This document shows, in pieces, positions 46,240-56,300 of a DNA stretch of 64,000 bases. The notes below the pieces were generated by a model. The model saw only the letters and a list, made by a program, of their open reading frames with translations, ran no database searches and was not told the DNA's origin. The translations under genes were made by a program, and so were the position numbers. This DNA is from Sedimentisphaerales bacterium. Lineage in GTDB: Bacteria; Planctomycetota; Phycisphaerae; Sedimentisphaerales; SM23-30. The stretch covers positions 1-64,000 of the forward strand of contig JANQJS010000049.1 of NCBI GenBank assembly GCA_028281535.1, written 5' to 3'. Positions within the stretch are counted from its first letter, which is position 1. Every line of letters begins with the position of its first letter.

Positions 46240-47829
46240 ATGAAAAAGATATGGTCGTTGTTGCTGGCATCACTGTTGACCGTCAGCACAGCAAATCTCG
46301 CATTAGCAGAGGATGTTATTGATCCTGCTTTTTTGTCAACAGGTCGTTCTTATCGAGTGATTTGGAATTATGACTCGCAAGCAGCGATTGATACCATGGA
46401 GGCTGATGTTGTTTCGTTGTCTCAAGCATTGATTGATGCAGAAGTGGAAGTTTTCACTGGGTATGGTGGTGATGCTGTTGGTGATACGGCGGCGACTTCA
46501 GGTAGTCGAAGCGGTGTTACGGCTAGTGGGTTTTCACAATTAATATCATCCAATGTTGCAGAAGAAGGTGAACGTGCTACGGTGATTTTTCAAATGACAT
46601 GGGATGGCGAATATCTTGGTGAAGAACTATTTGCCATTTTTATGGAAGCTACGAATTCAGTAACTATCGAAGACGAATTTTGCTCTTTAGGTATTATTGA
46701 AGGGGCTCAAACTGGCAATGCTTCATTGCTGGCCGATGATTCCATTGAATTACTAGCAGAAGTTGCCCATGGCGATGGCTTTTTTACTACAGCAGTTCAG
46801 TTAATAACCAGCCCAGGCAGTGCTATATTTGAATGTGAAAATATTCTAATAGGGCTTGAAGGTGTTGCTGAAGGAAAAATCATTGATCAAATTATTATTG
46901 ATGTGGCTTATTTTGAAGGTGACAATGTTCCTAACATTAAGAATCCTCCTGTTGTAGTTGATGCGGGTGATGGTGTCGTTGTTTCTGAGGCCTCTCCGCT
47001 TGTAACGGATTCATTTACAGTTCAAATGAATACAGATCCTAATTTTAATTTAGGTTCATTGAATGGTTCTGTTGCAACTGTTACATTAACACCTGATCCA
47101 AATACGTCTGATGACTTCAAAATGAATAGCGGTGCTTTTGGTGATTCAATCTCATTCACGTTTGATAGTAGTACCTGGCATATTCCAGAAGTTGTTACTG
47201 TGACCGTTAACGATGATGTTGAAATTGAACCTAATGTTAATTGTATCGAATTATTTGGTATTAATTTCTCTGTTTCATTAAGTGATCCTAATGCAAACGT
47301 TGAATTAAATGGTTCAACTCAGTTTGAATCTGACTTGATCTCTGTGATTGATGATGAAGTTGGTTGTGTCTTTGTTGACACTGGTGATGGTGTAGAGATT
47401 AATGAATTAGATCCTAATGGATCAATCGATACTGTTACTTATGTGCTAAACCGTCCACCAAGTGGTAGTGATAATGTTATTACTTTAACAGATGAAAATA
47501 CTCTATCTGAACTCATTCCTGATACATTAACCTTTAATTCAGGTAACTGGAGTGTACCACAAACGGTATCCATTAAAGCTATTCAAGATGATGAATTTTT
47601 AGAAGAAGTGAATCCGTTTATTTCAGGTCAATCTTCTGGTGATATTGATCCTAATGCTTTTAATCCTGTTCCTGATGTTGAAGTAAGTCTTATTGAAGAT
47701 GAATGTGGTGAATTCCCATTCATTACCAATGACCTTAACTTCGACTGTTATGTTAATCTGTTAGATTTCTCACTGTTCGCAGGTTCATGGGCAGATTGTA
47801 CTGAACCCGATATAACAAATTGTCCATAA
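46240..47829 (+). CDS. Secreted Calx-beta-like / dockerin-like protein
   Basis: A 529-residue exported protein with a signal peptide ending near ALA-E (residue 24). The start is fixed by GGAG eight bases upstream. Residues about 60-225 hold the beta-rich N-terminal domain shared with the proteins at 2359 and 47943 (SGSRSGVTASGFSQL). Two Calx-beta-like repeats follow, with STWHIPEVVTVTV and GNWSVPQTVSIKA, then a dockerin-like end, DLNFDCYVNLLDFSLFAGSW. The C-terminal half matches the protein at 628 closely, including DTGDGVEINELDPNGSIDT. It is the first gene of the second tandem pair. Confidence 0.84.
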   Translation: MKKIWSLLLASLLTVSTANLALAEDVIDPAFLSTGRSYRVIWNYDSQAAIDTMEADVVSLSQALIDAEVEVFTGYGGDAVGDTAATSGSRSGVTASGFSQLISSNVAEEGERATVIFQMTWDGEYLGEELFAIFMEATNSVTIEDEFCSLGIIEGAQTGNASLLADDSIELLAEVAHGDGFFTTAVQLITSPGSAIFECENILIGLEGVAEGKIIDQIIIDVAYFEGDNVPNIKNPPVVVDAGDGVVVSEASPLVTDSFTVQMNTDPNFNLGSLNGSVATVTLTPDPNTSDDFKMNSGAFGDSISFTFDSSTWHIPEVVTVTVNDDVEIEPNVNCIELFGINFSVSLSDPNANVELNGSTQFESDLISVIDDEVGCVFVDTGDGVEINELDPNGSIDTVTYVLNRPPSGSDNVITLTDENTLSELIPDTLTFNSGNWSVPQTVSIKAIQDDEFLEEVNPFISGQSSGDIDPNAFNPVPDVEVSLIEDECGEFPFITNDLNFDCYVNLLDFSLFAGSWADCTEPDITNCP

Positions 47830-47942
47830 GAAGAATTTATTCAGATTACAATGTATTTAAGGTTAATAATGTTACATTCTCATTTGAATTTGATAGCTTA
47901 AATTCAATGAGTGGAGAAAAATGATAATTGGAGATAATTAAC

Positions 47943-49430
47943 ATGAAAAAAATGACTATATTATTGGGTGTGGCATGTCTTTTTTATGCCTTGCCCGCAT
48001 ATGCTGATGATGTATATATTCCAACATGGCGTGGTTCCGCTGGTAGCGTAACCGCTACATATGATTTTAATGATGAAAACACCTTTAACGAAGGTGTCAC
48101 CTCTGGCCCAGATGCTGGGGACGTGACTGCTGGTGTTATCGCAGAATTTGGATCAGAAGCATGTACCAGTGGATCACGTGATGGTGTCGTTGCTTCTGAG
48201 TTTATTCGTGCTTCTCTTACCAATCTTGCGACTGGAAAAGAAGGTGTGATTATACGTTTTCAAATTACTTCAACCATGGATGCATTACCATTTGCCGGTC
48301 TTGAAGTAACAACTGGAACATTTGAAGATCCGGACTTTGTCTTTTGTGGTGGTGGTGAAGGAGATGGCCTGACCGCACTTGGTACGACAGATCATGGCGA
48401 TGGATTTTTTACCATCGGAACTGAAGTACTTGTTGCATCTGGAGCTGGTTGTGAAACCGTTCAGGTATTTATGGAAGAATTACCTGGAGGTACATGTATT
48501 GATGAAGTGATTATCGATGTTCAGCATAGTGGTAACCCAGGTTTAACTGCCGTTGCTACAGTGACACCTGATTCAGTCACTGAAACTGAAGGTGGCACTG
48601 CGACCAATATGGTTGTCTCTCTTGATGCAGGTGTTGGCAGTGTCTCTGGCAATGTCACCGTTACTTTGGATCCTAATAGTGCTGAAGTTTCTTTTGATGG
48701 TGTTAATACCGCTAAAGTGTTAACTTTTACGACACTTAACTGGGAAACACCTCAAACGGTAGCTGTGGATGCATTCAACGATACCGACACGGAAGCTTGT
48801 GTTGAGACTTTCACATTCCAAGCTGTTGTTGCATCAACAACTGACACGCATTTTACAGGCGTGGCACAATGTCCTTTAACTGTTTCTGTTATTGATGATG
48901 ACTCCGGATGTGTGTTTGTTGAAGCGGCTGATGTAGACTTAAACGAATTAGCGAGTGAAGCAGATACGGGTACTTTAGTTTATACCTTGAATCGTGCTCC
49001 TGGTTCAGGATCCGTTTTTGTTGACATTACAGATGGATTTGAAGATCCTAATGCACCTTTCTTTACAGCAGATCCTAACTTCCTTTCATTTACGAGTGGC
49101 AATTGGAATGTACCACAAACGGTTACACTCAATGCTGTTCAAGATAGTGAACTGCGTGGCACAGAGGCTGGCTCAGGTGCTCCTTCTGTATCAACAGCAG
49201 TTTCAACCGTCTCAGTTTCAACTCCTGGTGATACGTTCTTTATTAATTTAGACGCAGAAACCGGGGCAAACTTAAATGCTCCAACTCCTGTTGAAGTAAA
49301 TATTACACAAGATGAATGTGGTGCATTTGAATTCAACGGTGTCGATTATGATAATAATTGTATTGTTGATGTTGCAGATTTCTCTCAGTTTGTTAATGAA
49401 TGGTTAACTTGCTCAGAGCCTGGCTGCTAA
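47943..49430 (+). CDS. Secreted Calx-beta-like / dockerin-like protein
   Basis: A 495-residue exported protein, paralogue of the one at 2359. ATG 47943 with GGAG nine bases upstream gives a clean signal peptide ending AYA-D; an ATG at 47928 would add five residues. The N-terminal domain (TYDFNDENTFNEG, KEGVIIRFQITS), two Calx-beta-like repeats (LNWETPQTVAVDA and GNWNVPQTVTLNA) and one dockerin-like helix (DYDNNCIVDVADFSQFV) follow in the same order as in its relative. The conserved D-E-C-G lead into the dockerin-like end is common to all four family members. Confidence 0.83.
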   Translation: MKKMTILLGVACLFYALPAYADDVYIPTWRGSAGSVTATYDFNDENTFNEGVTSGPDAGDVTAGVIAEFGSEACTSGSRDGVVASEFIRASLTNLATGKEGVIIRFQITSTMDALPFAGLEVTTGTFEDPDFVFCGGGEGDGLTALGTTDHGDGFFTIGTEVLVASGAGCETVQVFMEELPGGTCIDEVIIDVQHSGNPGLTAVATVTPDSVTETEGGTATNMVVSLDAGVGSVSGNVTVTLDPNSAEVSFDGVNTAKVLTFTTLNWETPQTVAVDAFNDTDTEACVETFTFQAVVASTTDTHFTGVAQCPLTVSVIDDDSGCVFVEAADVDLNELASEADTGTLVYTLNRAPGSGSVFVDITDGFEDPNAPFFTADPNFLSFTSGNWNVPQTVTLNAVQDSELRGTEAGSGAPSVSTAVSTVSVSTPGDTFFINLDAETGANLNAPTPVEVNITQDECGAFEFNGVDYDNNCIVDVADFSQFVNEWLTCSEPGC

Positions 49431-49469
49431 TATCAAAATAGTCTAATTTTTATTTTGATAATATTTTGC

Positions 49470-49501
49470 ATGCGTGACGGGTAAAACCGTCACGCATTTT
49501 T
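49470..49501 (+). terminator. Rho-independent terminator
   Basis: ATGCGTGACGG (49470-49480) and CCGTCACGCAT (49487-49497) form a perfect 11-bp stem, then TTTT. It ends the second Calx-beta pair. Confidence 0.92.
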
Positions 49502-49808
49502 ATGCGCATACTAAATTTGATTTAAATATAGTAGATGATGATTTAACGTGGTTCGTGAACTATCAATTATACGGATTTTTAAGTACTTAGGTATTTGATA
49601 AAACAATGAATGAAAAGATATAATGTTGTTGGTAGGCTGGCATTGTATACTGAGTTTATTATAAATCTGTTGTAGTATTTTTATGCGAACACCTTTTGGT
49701 TATATATTTATTGTGTGGAATCAAACAAAACTTGGAAAATAGCAGCAACCAGCGGGAAGGAGTAAGTGTAAAACGGTCGCGTCGGTAAAAAGTAGGCAAT
49801 GTCTGTAA
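49502..49808. other. Gene-free flank of the integration relic
   Basis: About 300 AT-rich bases between the terminator and the tRNA fragment. I see no gene, promoter or repeat in it. Confidence 0.4.
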
Positions 49809-49839
49809 TCGGGGCGACAGGACTTGAGCCTGCGACCTC
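49809..49839 (-). other. tRNA 3'-end fragment, candidate attachment site
   Basis: The reverse strand reads GAGGTCGCAGG, CTCAAGTCC, TGTCGCCCCGA: variable loop end, T arm (GCAGG/CCTGT) and acceptor 3' strand with discriminator A, as in a proline tRNA. The matching 5' acceptor (CGGGGCG) and D arm are absent, so no functional tRNA is here. Tyrosine integrases commonly use this part of a tRNA as attachment site, and an integrase gene starts about 200 bases away. Confidence 0.65.
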
Positions 49840-50046
49840 AGCACACCCAGGGCAAACCAGCTGGATTTCTATGACTATGAGAAATAAAGAGTTAAATTTT
49901 TCATTTTTTTTAAGTCTTTTAAAATGAAAAGGTTGTGTTCGTTTCTCTTCCCGTCTGTTCCCTTGCAGTTTTTTCTGCTCCCGTCTTGACCTTAAGTATT
50001 TAGTGGATTCTGCATAAATTCTGCATAAAATTTAGATCGGTTAAGG
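49840..50046. other. Region between tRNA fragment and integrase
   Basis: This contains two CCCGTCT motifs (near 49951 and 49982) that could be arm-type integrase sites, but they are too short to be sure. No gene is seen. Confidence 0.3.
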
Positions 50047-51167
50047 ATGAATTTTATGGCAAGAAAACGCAAAATACCAACGCTGCAAAACAATGGCAGA
50101 TACTATCTTGTCAACGTATTTAAGCCCGATGGCAAGCGAACCACCGTTAGTTTTGGGCCTGCTGACGGTAATCTTACTGTTGGGGAAATTTATGCGGCTT
50201 TCGGAAAATGGATTGATTTATATGCTAAGTTTCCCGCCAAAATGCTTAGTTACAAAAATCCCTATGATGCTATTGAAGATGTTGTAAATCCCTCTAAAAT
50301 TACCACTATTGGCAAACTAATCGATTTATATTATTCATGGGTGGAAAAATCATCTGATGTTCCTAGTGGAAGTAATGGTACTCTGATTCGCACAAATCGA
50401 GCAAAAAGATTCCTTAAGCCATATCTTGACTGGTCAACCGTAGAATTTGGTTCTGAAGAGCTACAGAAAGTCTTGAATAGAATGGAAGAAGGAACATTCA
50501 AGAGTGGGAAAAAAGTAAAGAAATATACTCGGACAAGCATCAATGACACACTAAAGCAGATTAAATTTATTTGGAGTTGGGGCGTTGGGAGAGAATTTGT
50601 AAAACAGTCTCAGTTGATTAATTTGGACGAGGTTAAACCTCTAAAATTTGGACAGGCTCGAGAAAAAATCAAAAGAGCAAAGGTCACTAGGCAAGAATTT
50701 GATGAATTTCTTAAAAATATAAGTAGTTTATTGGGGGATTTGTTTGAGTTGGTTTGGAATACTGCAATGAGACCAAGCGAAGCAGCCAAGATGAGACCTT
50801 GTGATATTTTAACCGATGATCCTGAATGTTGGCTATATATACCTGGGCGAGATATTAGTCCGATAGGTGAGCATAAAACTATGAGGTTTGGGCGAATTAA
50901 AGCAATACCATTGACTACTAAAAGCCAGGCGAAAAATATTCATCTAGTTCCCTTAGAGCTGCATGTTTAAGGGCATGTACAAGGGCAGGTATTGAACCAT
51001 TCACACCTTATGATTTAAGACGAAGTACGGCAACTGGTATTCGGGCAAGATTAGATAAAAATGCGGCTAGATTATTGCTTGGTCATTCAGATGAGAAAAC
51101 CACCGATATTTATCTTCTAGAAGAAGTTCAGGAAGTTATGAAAGTGGCAAAATTGCTTGCTGGTTAA
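50047..51167 (+). pseudogene. Tyrosine recombinase (integrase), frameshifted
   Basis: The first frame encodes 307 residues: an N-terminal arm, a SAM-like core-binding domain (about 85-185) and the start of the catalytic domain with the first catalytic Arg in NTAMRPSEAAKM. It then stops at 50970. The remainder continues in another frame from about 50931: TPYDLRRSTATGIRAR, LLLGHSDEKTTDIYL, including the second Arg, the His and the nucleophilic Tyr, ending at 51167. A single-base indel in or near the A-run at 50932-50936 explains the break. If the frameshift is real the enzyme is dead; a programmed shift or a sequencing error cannot be excluded. Confidence 0.85.
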
Positions 51168-51601
51168 TTATAGAGATCAATTAATACTTAATTTATATTT
51201 CTCAATCTGATCTCCAGCCATACGGCCAAAAGATTGAAGCGTAAAATTCGTATAAAGATTGGAACAAATATGGGGGCCGGTCATTACGCTGTAACGTATC
51301 CACTCAGTGCCACTTTTTTGGATTGAGATAAACTTAGTAGAAACCCTTAAAAATTCGATAATATTGTTTTAAATTGTTGCTTAAATATTTAAATCTGGTA
51401 TTATCAGGGTGGAATTTTCGAATGCAAAATATTATGGGTTGTAATCATTGATTGATATGAATAATTGCAATATGAGCGATTATTCAGTTGCCGTATTTTT
51501 CCTGTTCGAGAACGGTGATAAATTATCATTGAGCATGATAAATAAATCGGGAGCGGAACATTTAATCGAATTGTCATGTATTTCAATCGTAGGAGGATCA
51601 A
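51168..51601. other. Leader of the glycosyltransferase operon
   Basis: About 430 bases. It holds a promoter at 51377-51404. A forward frame of 82 codons from 51448 overlaps the next gene and contains its RBS, so I do not call it a gene. Confidence 0.45.
51377..51404 (+). promoter_or_regulatory. Sigma-70-type promoter
   Basis: TTGCTT (51377-51382), 16 bases, TATTAT (51399-51404). It lies about 200 bases before the glycosyltransferase start. Confidence 0.5.
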
Positions 51602-53284
51602 ATGGGGCAAAATGGTTATCGCAATTCAATCAATCCTTTAATGATCATGTTGATCATACTATCGTGGGTATTGATCAATTCATACTTCCTGAGTAGATAC
51701 ATCCAAGTCGTAAACTACCAGGATAATGTTCCCTTTAAAATAATCGCTATCTTTGTTATCAGCTGGGTTGTCCTTTCATCGTATTATGCGTGTTATCATG
51801 TTGTGTCATTTGTTTTTTCATTACTAGCCCTCAATTCTAAGTCAAAGCATCCAAAGTGTTACGGATCTACTCCGAAGGTCGCCATTTTATATCCCTGTAT
51901 GAATGATTTTCAAGAGCATGCTGTCGATTCTTATCTTTGCCAAAGCTATCAAAATTACCATATTTTTATTCTTGATGACTCTACGGTTCCGGAAGAGAAG
52001 GAAAAGGTTGATGATTATGTAAAAAGTCATTCCCAGAAAATTACGTTGATTCGACGTAAAGACAGAAGCCATTTCAAAGCGGGAAATTTAAATAATGCCA
52101 TAAGGCAGCTTGACAGCGATTACAAATATTTTGCCATCATGGATGCTGATGAAATTATTTCATGTGATTTTACGAAAGAAACGGTCGCTATTTTAGAAGC
52201 CAATTCAAAAGTTGGTTTTGTTCAAACCTGTCATGATTTATATGGTAAAACCGTGTTCGGCCAAATGGCAGGGGAAGGTATTGATCCACATTTTAAATAT
52301 TTTTTGCCAGCACGAAATCGTTTTGGTTTTGTTTACTTATATGGCCATGGCGTGATGGTCAGAACACAGGCGTGTCTTGACGTGGGGGGCATTCCTGAAA
52401 TCGTTTCAGAAGATGTGGCACTTGCAACCCGAATGAGAATAAAAGGCTATCATGGCATATATGCAGATGATATCGTGTGCCAGGAAGAAGTGCCTCCAAC
52501 ATATGAAGCATGGCGTAAACGAAACGGGAAGTTTGTACGGGGAACTCTGGAATTTTTTACGAAAGAATTTCCCGATTTTATTCGCGCTAAGAATATTTCA
52601 CTCACGGAAAAGATTGATCTTTCAACCGCGCTATCCGTTCTCTATATACCGATCTTCTTTTTAGTGTTTCTTGTTTTAATACATGTTGTACTTCCGTTTT
52701 TTGTAAAAGATTCGTATTCTATCACGGTTTTGGGAGAAAATAACGCCCAACATGGCTATATTCATACAGCGATGGCGATATTTCGACCTCTATGGGGCTG
52801 GGATACCTTTGTGTTTACGCTTTTCTCCGTTTTTGCTTCATTATGTTATTTAATTCCCTGTTTCATAAGATCACCCTTACGGGTGATGAGATATATTTTG
52901 CGAATGACAACCGTTCATTTATCCGTTTCACTGCAAACCCTTATAGAGTCTGCAAACTGGATTCTGACAAAGAAAGCCATGTTTTGCTCAACGGGTAATC
53001 GTAAAACCCAGGCTCTTGATAAAAAGATGAGTACTAAAGTCGAAGGTTACATGGGATATGTTGTCATCGTATGCAGTATCATAACCGGATCGATCTGTTT
53101 GATGTCACTGGGTATTTCTCTGGCTTTAATTCCACTGATGTTGAGATCCAATTTCCCTGGTAAGGTCTGTGCTGTCTTGATTTTGCTGCCGATGATCTTA
53201 ACTATTATTTCTTTTGGATTGGTCCCAATGGGATTGCTGGGTATTTCGGGGGCATTTGTCGGGTTTGCATTTGCTCATCACTAA
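51602..53284 (+). CDS. Membrane glycosyltransferase, family 2
   Basis: A 560-residue polytopic GT2 enzyme of the cellulose-synthase-like type. Two N-terminal membrane helices (about 12-30 and 42-65) precede the cytosolic catalytic domain: ILDDSTVPE, MDADEIIS (about residue 179-186), SEDVALATRM (catalytic Asp, about 270) and RKRNGKFVRG in place of the usual QxxRW. Four or more helices follow to the end. A strong GGAGG site precedes the ATG. It probably polymerises or exports a polysaccharide using a nucleotide sugar. It is the first gene of a three-gene operon with a dockerin-RHS protein and a cohesin-like protein. Confidence 0.88.
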   Translation: MGQNGYRNSINPLMIMLIILSWVLINSYFLSRYIQVVNYQDNVPFKIIAIFVISWVVLSSYYACYHVVSFVFSLLALNSKSKHPKCYGSTPKVAILYPCMNDFQEHAVDSYLCQSYQNYHIFILDDSTVPEEKEKVDDYVKSHSQKITLIRRKDRSHFKAGNLNNAIRQLDSDYKYFAIMDADEIISCDFTKETVAILEANSKVGFVQTCHDLYGKTVFGQMAGEGIDPHFKYFLPARNRFGFVYLYGHGVMVRTQACLDVGGIPEIVSEDVALATRMRIKGYHGIYADDIVCQEEVPPTYEAWRKRNGKFVRGTLEFFTKEFPDFIRAKNISLTEKIDLSTALSVLYIPIFFLVFLVLIHVVLPFFVKDSYSITVLGENNAQHGYIHTAMAIFRPLWGWDTFVFTLFSVFASLCYLIPCFIRSPLRVMRYILRMTTVHLSVSLQTLIESANWILTKKAMFCSTGNRKTQALDKKMSTKVEGYMGYVVIVCSIITGSICLMSLGISLALIPLMLRSNFPGKVCAVLILLPMILTIISFGLVPMGLLGISGAFVGFAFAHH

Positions 53285-53329
53285 TGTGCATAAAAAGTGT
53301 ATGTCTTTCAGTTGATCTAAGAGGTTTCT

Positions 53330-56300
53330 ATGAAACATTTTTTTAAACTTATTCCTTTATTGATATTTCTTATTGTTCCGATTTCTTTGACTGCAATGAG
53401 TGGTGATATTGATAATAATGGCGTCGTCGAAGAAGAAGATGCTCGTTTACTGACACGCTATCTTTCGGGGGAAGTGTCCGCAGTATTCGATCATGTAGAT
53501 GCCGATGTGACGAGTGATGGTATTGTTGATATGGAAGATGCTTTCGCTATAGCCAAGCGTGCAACTGGACGAACAAAAATCATTGTGATTTCACCCAAAT
53601 ATGGCTCTCCAAACAATCTTCGAATTGGCAGTACGATACGAATCGAAATATTTGAAAAATTTAAGCCTTACCGTTTTCAAACAGGCGTTGTTTCCATAAA
53701 ATCAGAAAGTACCGAATATGATTCTGGTGAACGAAGAATGTACAGAAGCTACGGCAGTCAATCGTTGTATTATCACTGGAATACAAGGGGGCTGGAGCCT
53801 GCTTCAGATTACATTATTACAGTCACAACTTCTGATGGTGAAGAAACATCCACCATCTTTAATAGCTCTTCTTTATCGGCAAGAATCTTTGAACCCCCAT
53901 TGCTCAGTACCGTTGTGGATGCGACAGCGCCCTGTCCAGGGATTCCTTTGGTATTTGAAAGGGTTTATCCACATGATTCAGCAAATTATCCCTATTTAGG
54001 ACCACTGGGAAGAGGTTGGGTACATAATTATGATATCTTTCTTCAAGAAGATACCGATGGCTTAATATCGCTGCATGGGCCTCAGGGGTTTAACCGCTTT
54101 TTTACAAGTAATGATGATGGTACGTATTCATCATCTCCGGGGGACTATGGCGTTTTATCTCGTGATGTTGGAGATCGGTTTATATTGACGGAAAAGTCCG
54201 GGCTTATATATCATTTTAATTCAAACAATAAAATTCATAAAATTGAGGATCTAAATGGTAATCAGCTCAGTTTTTCTTATTCAGGTGATCATCTCACAAA
54301 AATTGAGCACTCCTGCGGACGTTCATTTCGATTGCAGTATGGTTCTAACGGTCGATTATTAAGTTTGACGGATCATGTAGGTCGGAAAACGGTTTATAGC
54401 TATTATCCCTCTAGAGGATCAATAAGAACGAATCATGTTCTATCAAACGTTGTTAACCCTGCAGGTGATAAAACAAGATATAACTATCATTGGGGACGAC
54501 GAGGTCTTTTAAATTATCGACTGACATCCATTGTTAATCCTGATGGAACGGAATCCGTTTATGAATATGATCATAAAGCAAGACTAACTCGTATATCTGG
54601 TAAAGGTAATTCTAACGCGGTTGAATTCAGTTACGATTCCGATGGGACAACTTATACAACGGATGCTGTTGAAAGTGTGGATATCGTTAAGGTGAATGCG
54701 AGTGGTAAGCCTTTATGGAAGATAAGCCCGGATAATAATATCGATGAAATGTCTTATGATAACAATAACAACTTAATACATACCAAAGATCCATTGGGAA
54801 GAGAAACAAATTATTCCTATGATGAACACGGGAATATGACGAAGATGACTGATGCCCTGAATAACAGTTTTCGCTATGCTTATGATGAAAACGTTCATAA
54901 GCCGACTCGCATAACGGATCCGTTGAATCGCAGTGTAAAATATGATTATGATAGTCATGGAAATCAAACTAGTATTACTTATCCTGATGGCAGTCAAGAA
55001 TATTTTACCTATAATTCCAGAGGGATTATGCTATCTCGTCAGGATTCAATGGGGCGAATTTCTTCTTATACCTATGATAATAAAGGGCAAATGACTAGTG
55101 CCATTGATGCCGCAGGCAATTTAACAGGATTTTCTCATAATTCCGGGGAATTGGAAAGCATTTCTAACGCAAAAAACATTGAGGTGGTTAAGCATACTCG
55201 CAATGTGTTAGGTAGAATTACTCGCAGTAGTTATCCTGATGGTTCACATGAAGATTATAAGTATGACGGCAATGGGAAAATGGTGGAATTTAGGAATCGA
55301 AAAGGCCAAAAGATTACCTATGTATATAATAGCTCAGGTCTTTTACTATGGGAAAATTATTCCACAAATCACAAATATCGTTATTCTTATGATTCTGCCG
55401 GATATCTTACCAATATTGAAAAGCACGGCTTGGGCAGAGAGTTGGTTGAAGATTATGAGCGTGATGCTTCTCATCGAATTGTTAAAGTAAAGGTCCCTAC
55501 AGGGAAACTTTCAAATACGTATGACATTTCGTATGGTTATGACGCTGCGGGCAATCGTTCGCTGATGGTCTATCCGGATGGTTACCTGATACGTTATAAA
55601 TATGACAACCTAAACAGACTTGCTCGGATAACAGAAGAAGATGGCACTACGATTGTGGCTTACCAGTATGATGCTGTGGGAAAACGGATAAACCGCTCTC
55701 TTGGCAATGGGACATATACTCATTATCAATATAACAATATGGATAGAATAACATCGCTTACAAATTATTCACCAGAAAGTACCGTGCAATCTTATTTTAA
55801 CTACGCGTATAACCTTGCCGGTATACGAACATCCATGACTACCTTAGAAGGTACTCATGCTTATAATTACGATGATATATATCAGCTAACCGATGTTCAA
55901 TACCCTGGTGGTGGAATAACTAATTTTACCTTTGATGAAGTTGGTAACCGTATTAGTGTTGTTGATGATGGGGAGTTAACACAATATAGATCAAACACAT
56001 TAGATCAATATACTGAGGTTGGGCCTGAATCTCTGAAATACGATAAAAATGGCAACCTGGTTCAAATTAAATCAACGAATAATACAATAAAATATACATG
56101 GAACACTGCTGATCAGCTTGTCAAAATTAAACAAAATGGCATAAATATTGACTATGAATATGATCATGAAAAACGAATGATCTCAAAGACAATCAATGGC
56201 CAAACAACCAGATATATTTGGGATGGTGTTTCCCTGGTTGCGGAAATGGATGCCAGTGGCCAACTTCTTAAACGCTATGTTTATGGTTCCAATATAGATG

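Noticed and set aside
49809..49884. Complete tRNA gene on the reverse strand
   Set aside because: T arm and acceptor 3' strand are present, but the 5' acceptor strand, D arm and a proper anticodon arm cannot be found.
49841..49885. GCACACCCAGGGCAAACC resembles part of a c-di-GMP (GEMM) riboswitch
   Set aside because: Only a short piece matches; the second conserved stem and the tetraloop region are missing and the sequence continues directly from a tRNA fragment.
51448..51696. Possible 82-residue gene before the glycosyltransferase
   Set aside because: It overlaps the glycosyltransferase start by 95 bases, contains that gene's RBS, and has no recognisable motif or RBS of its own.
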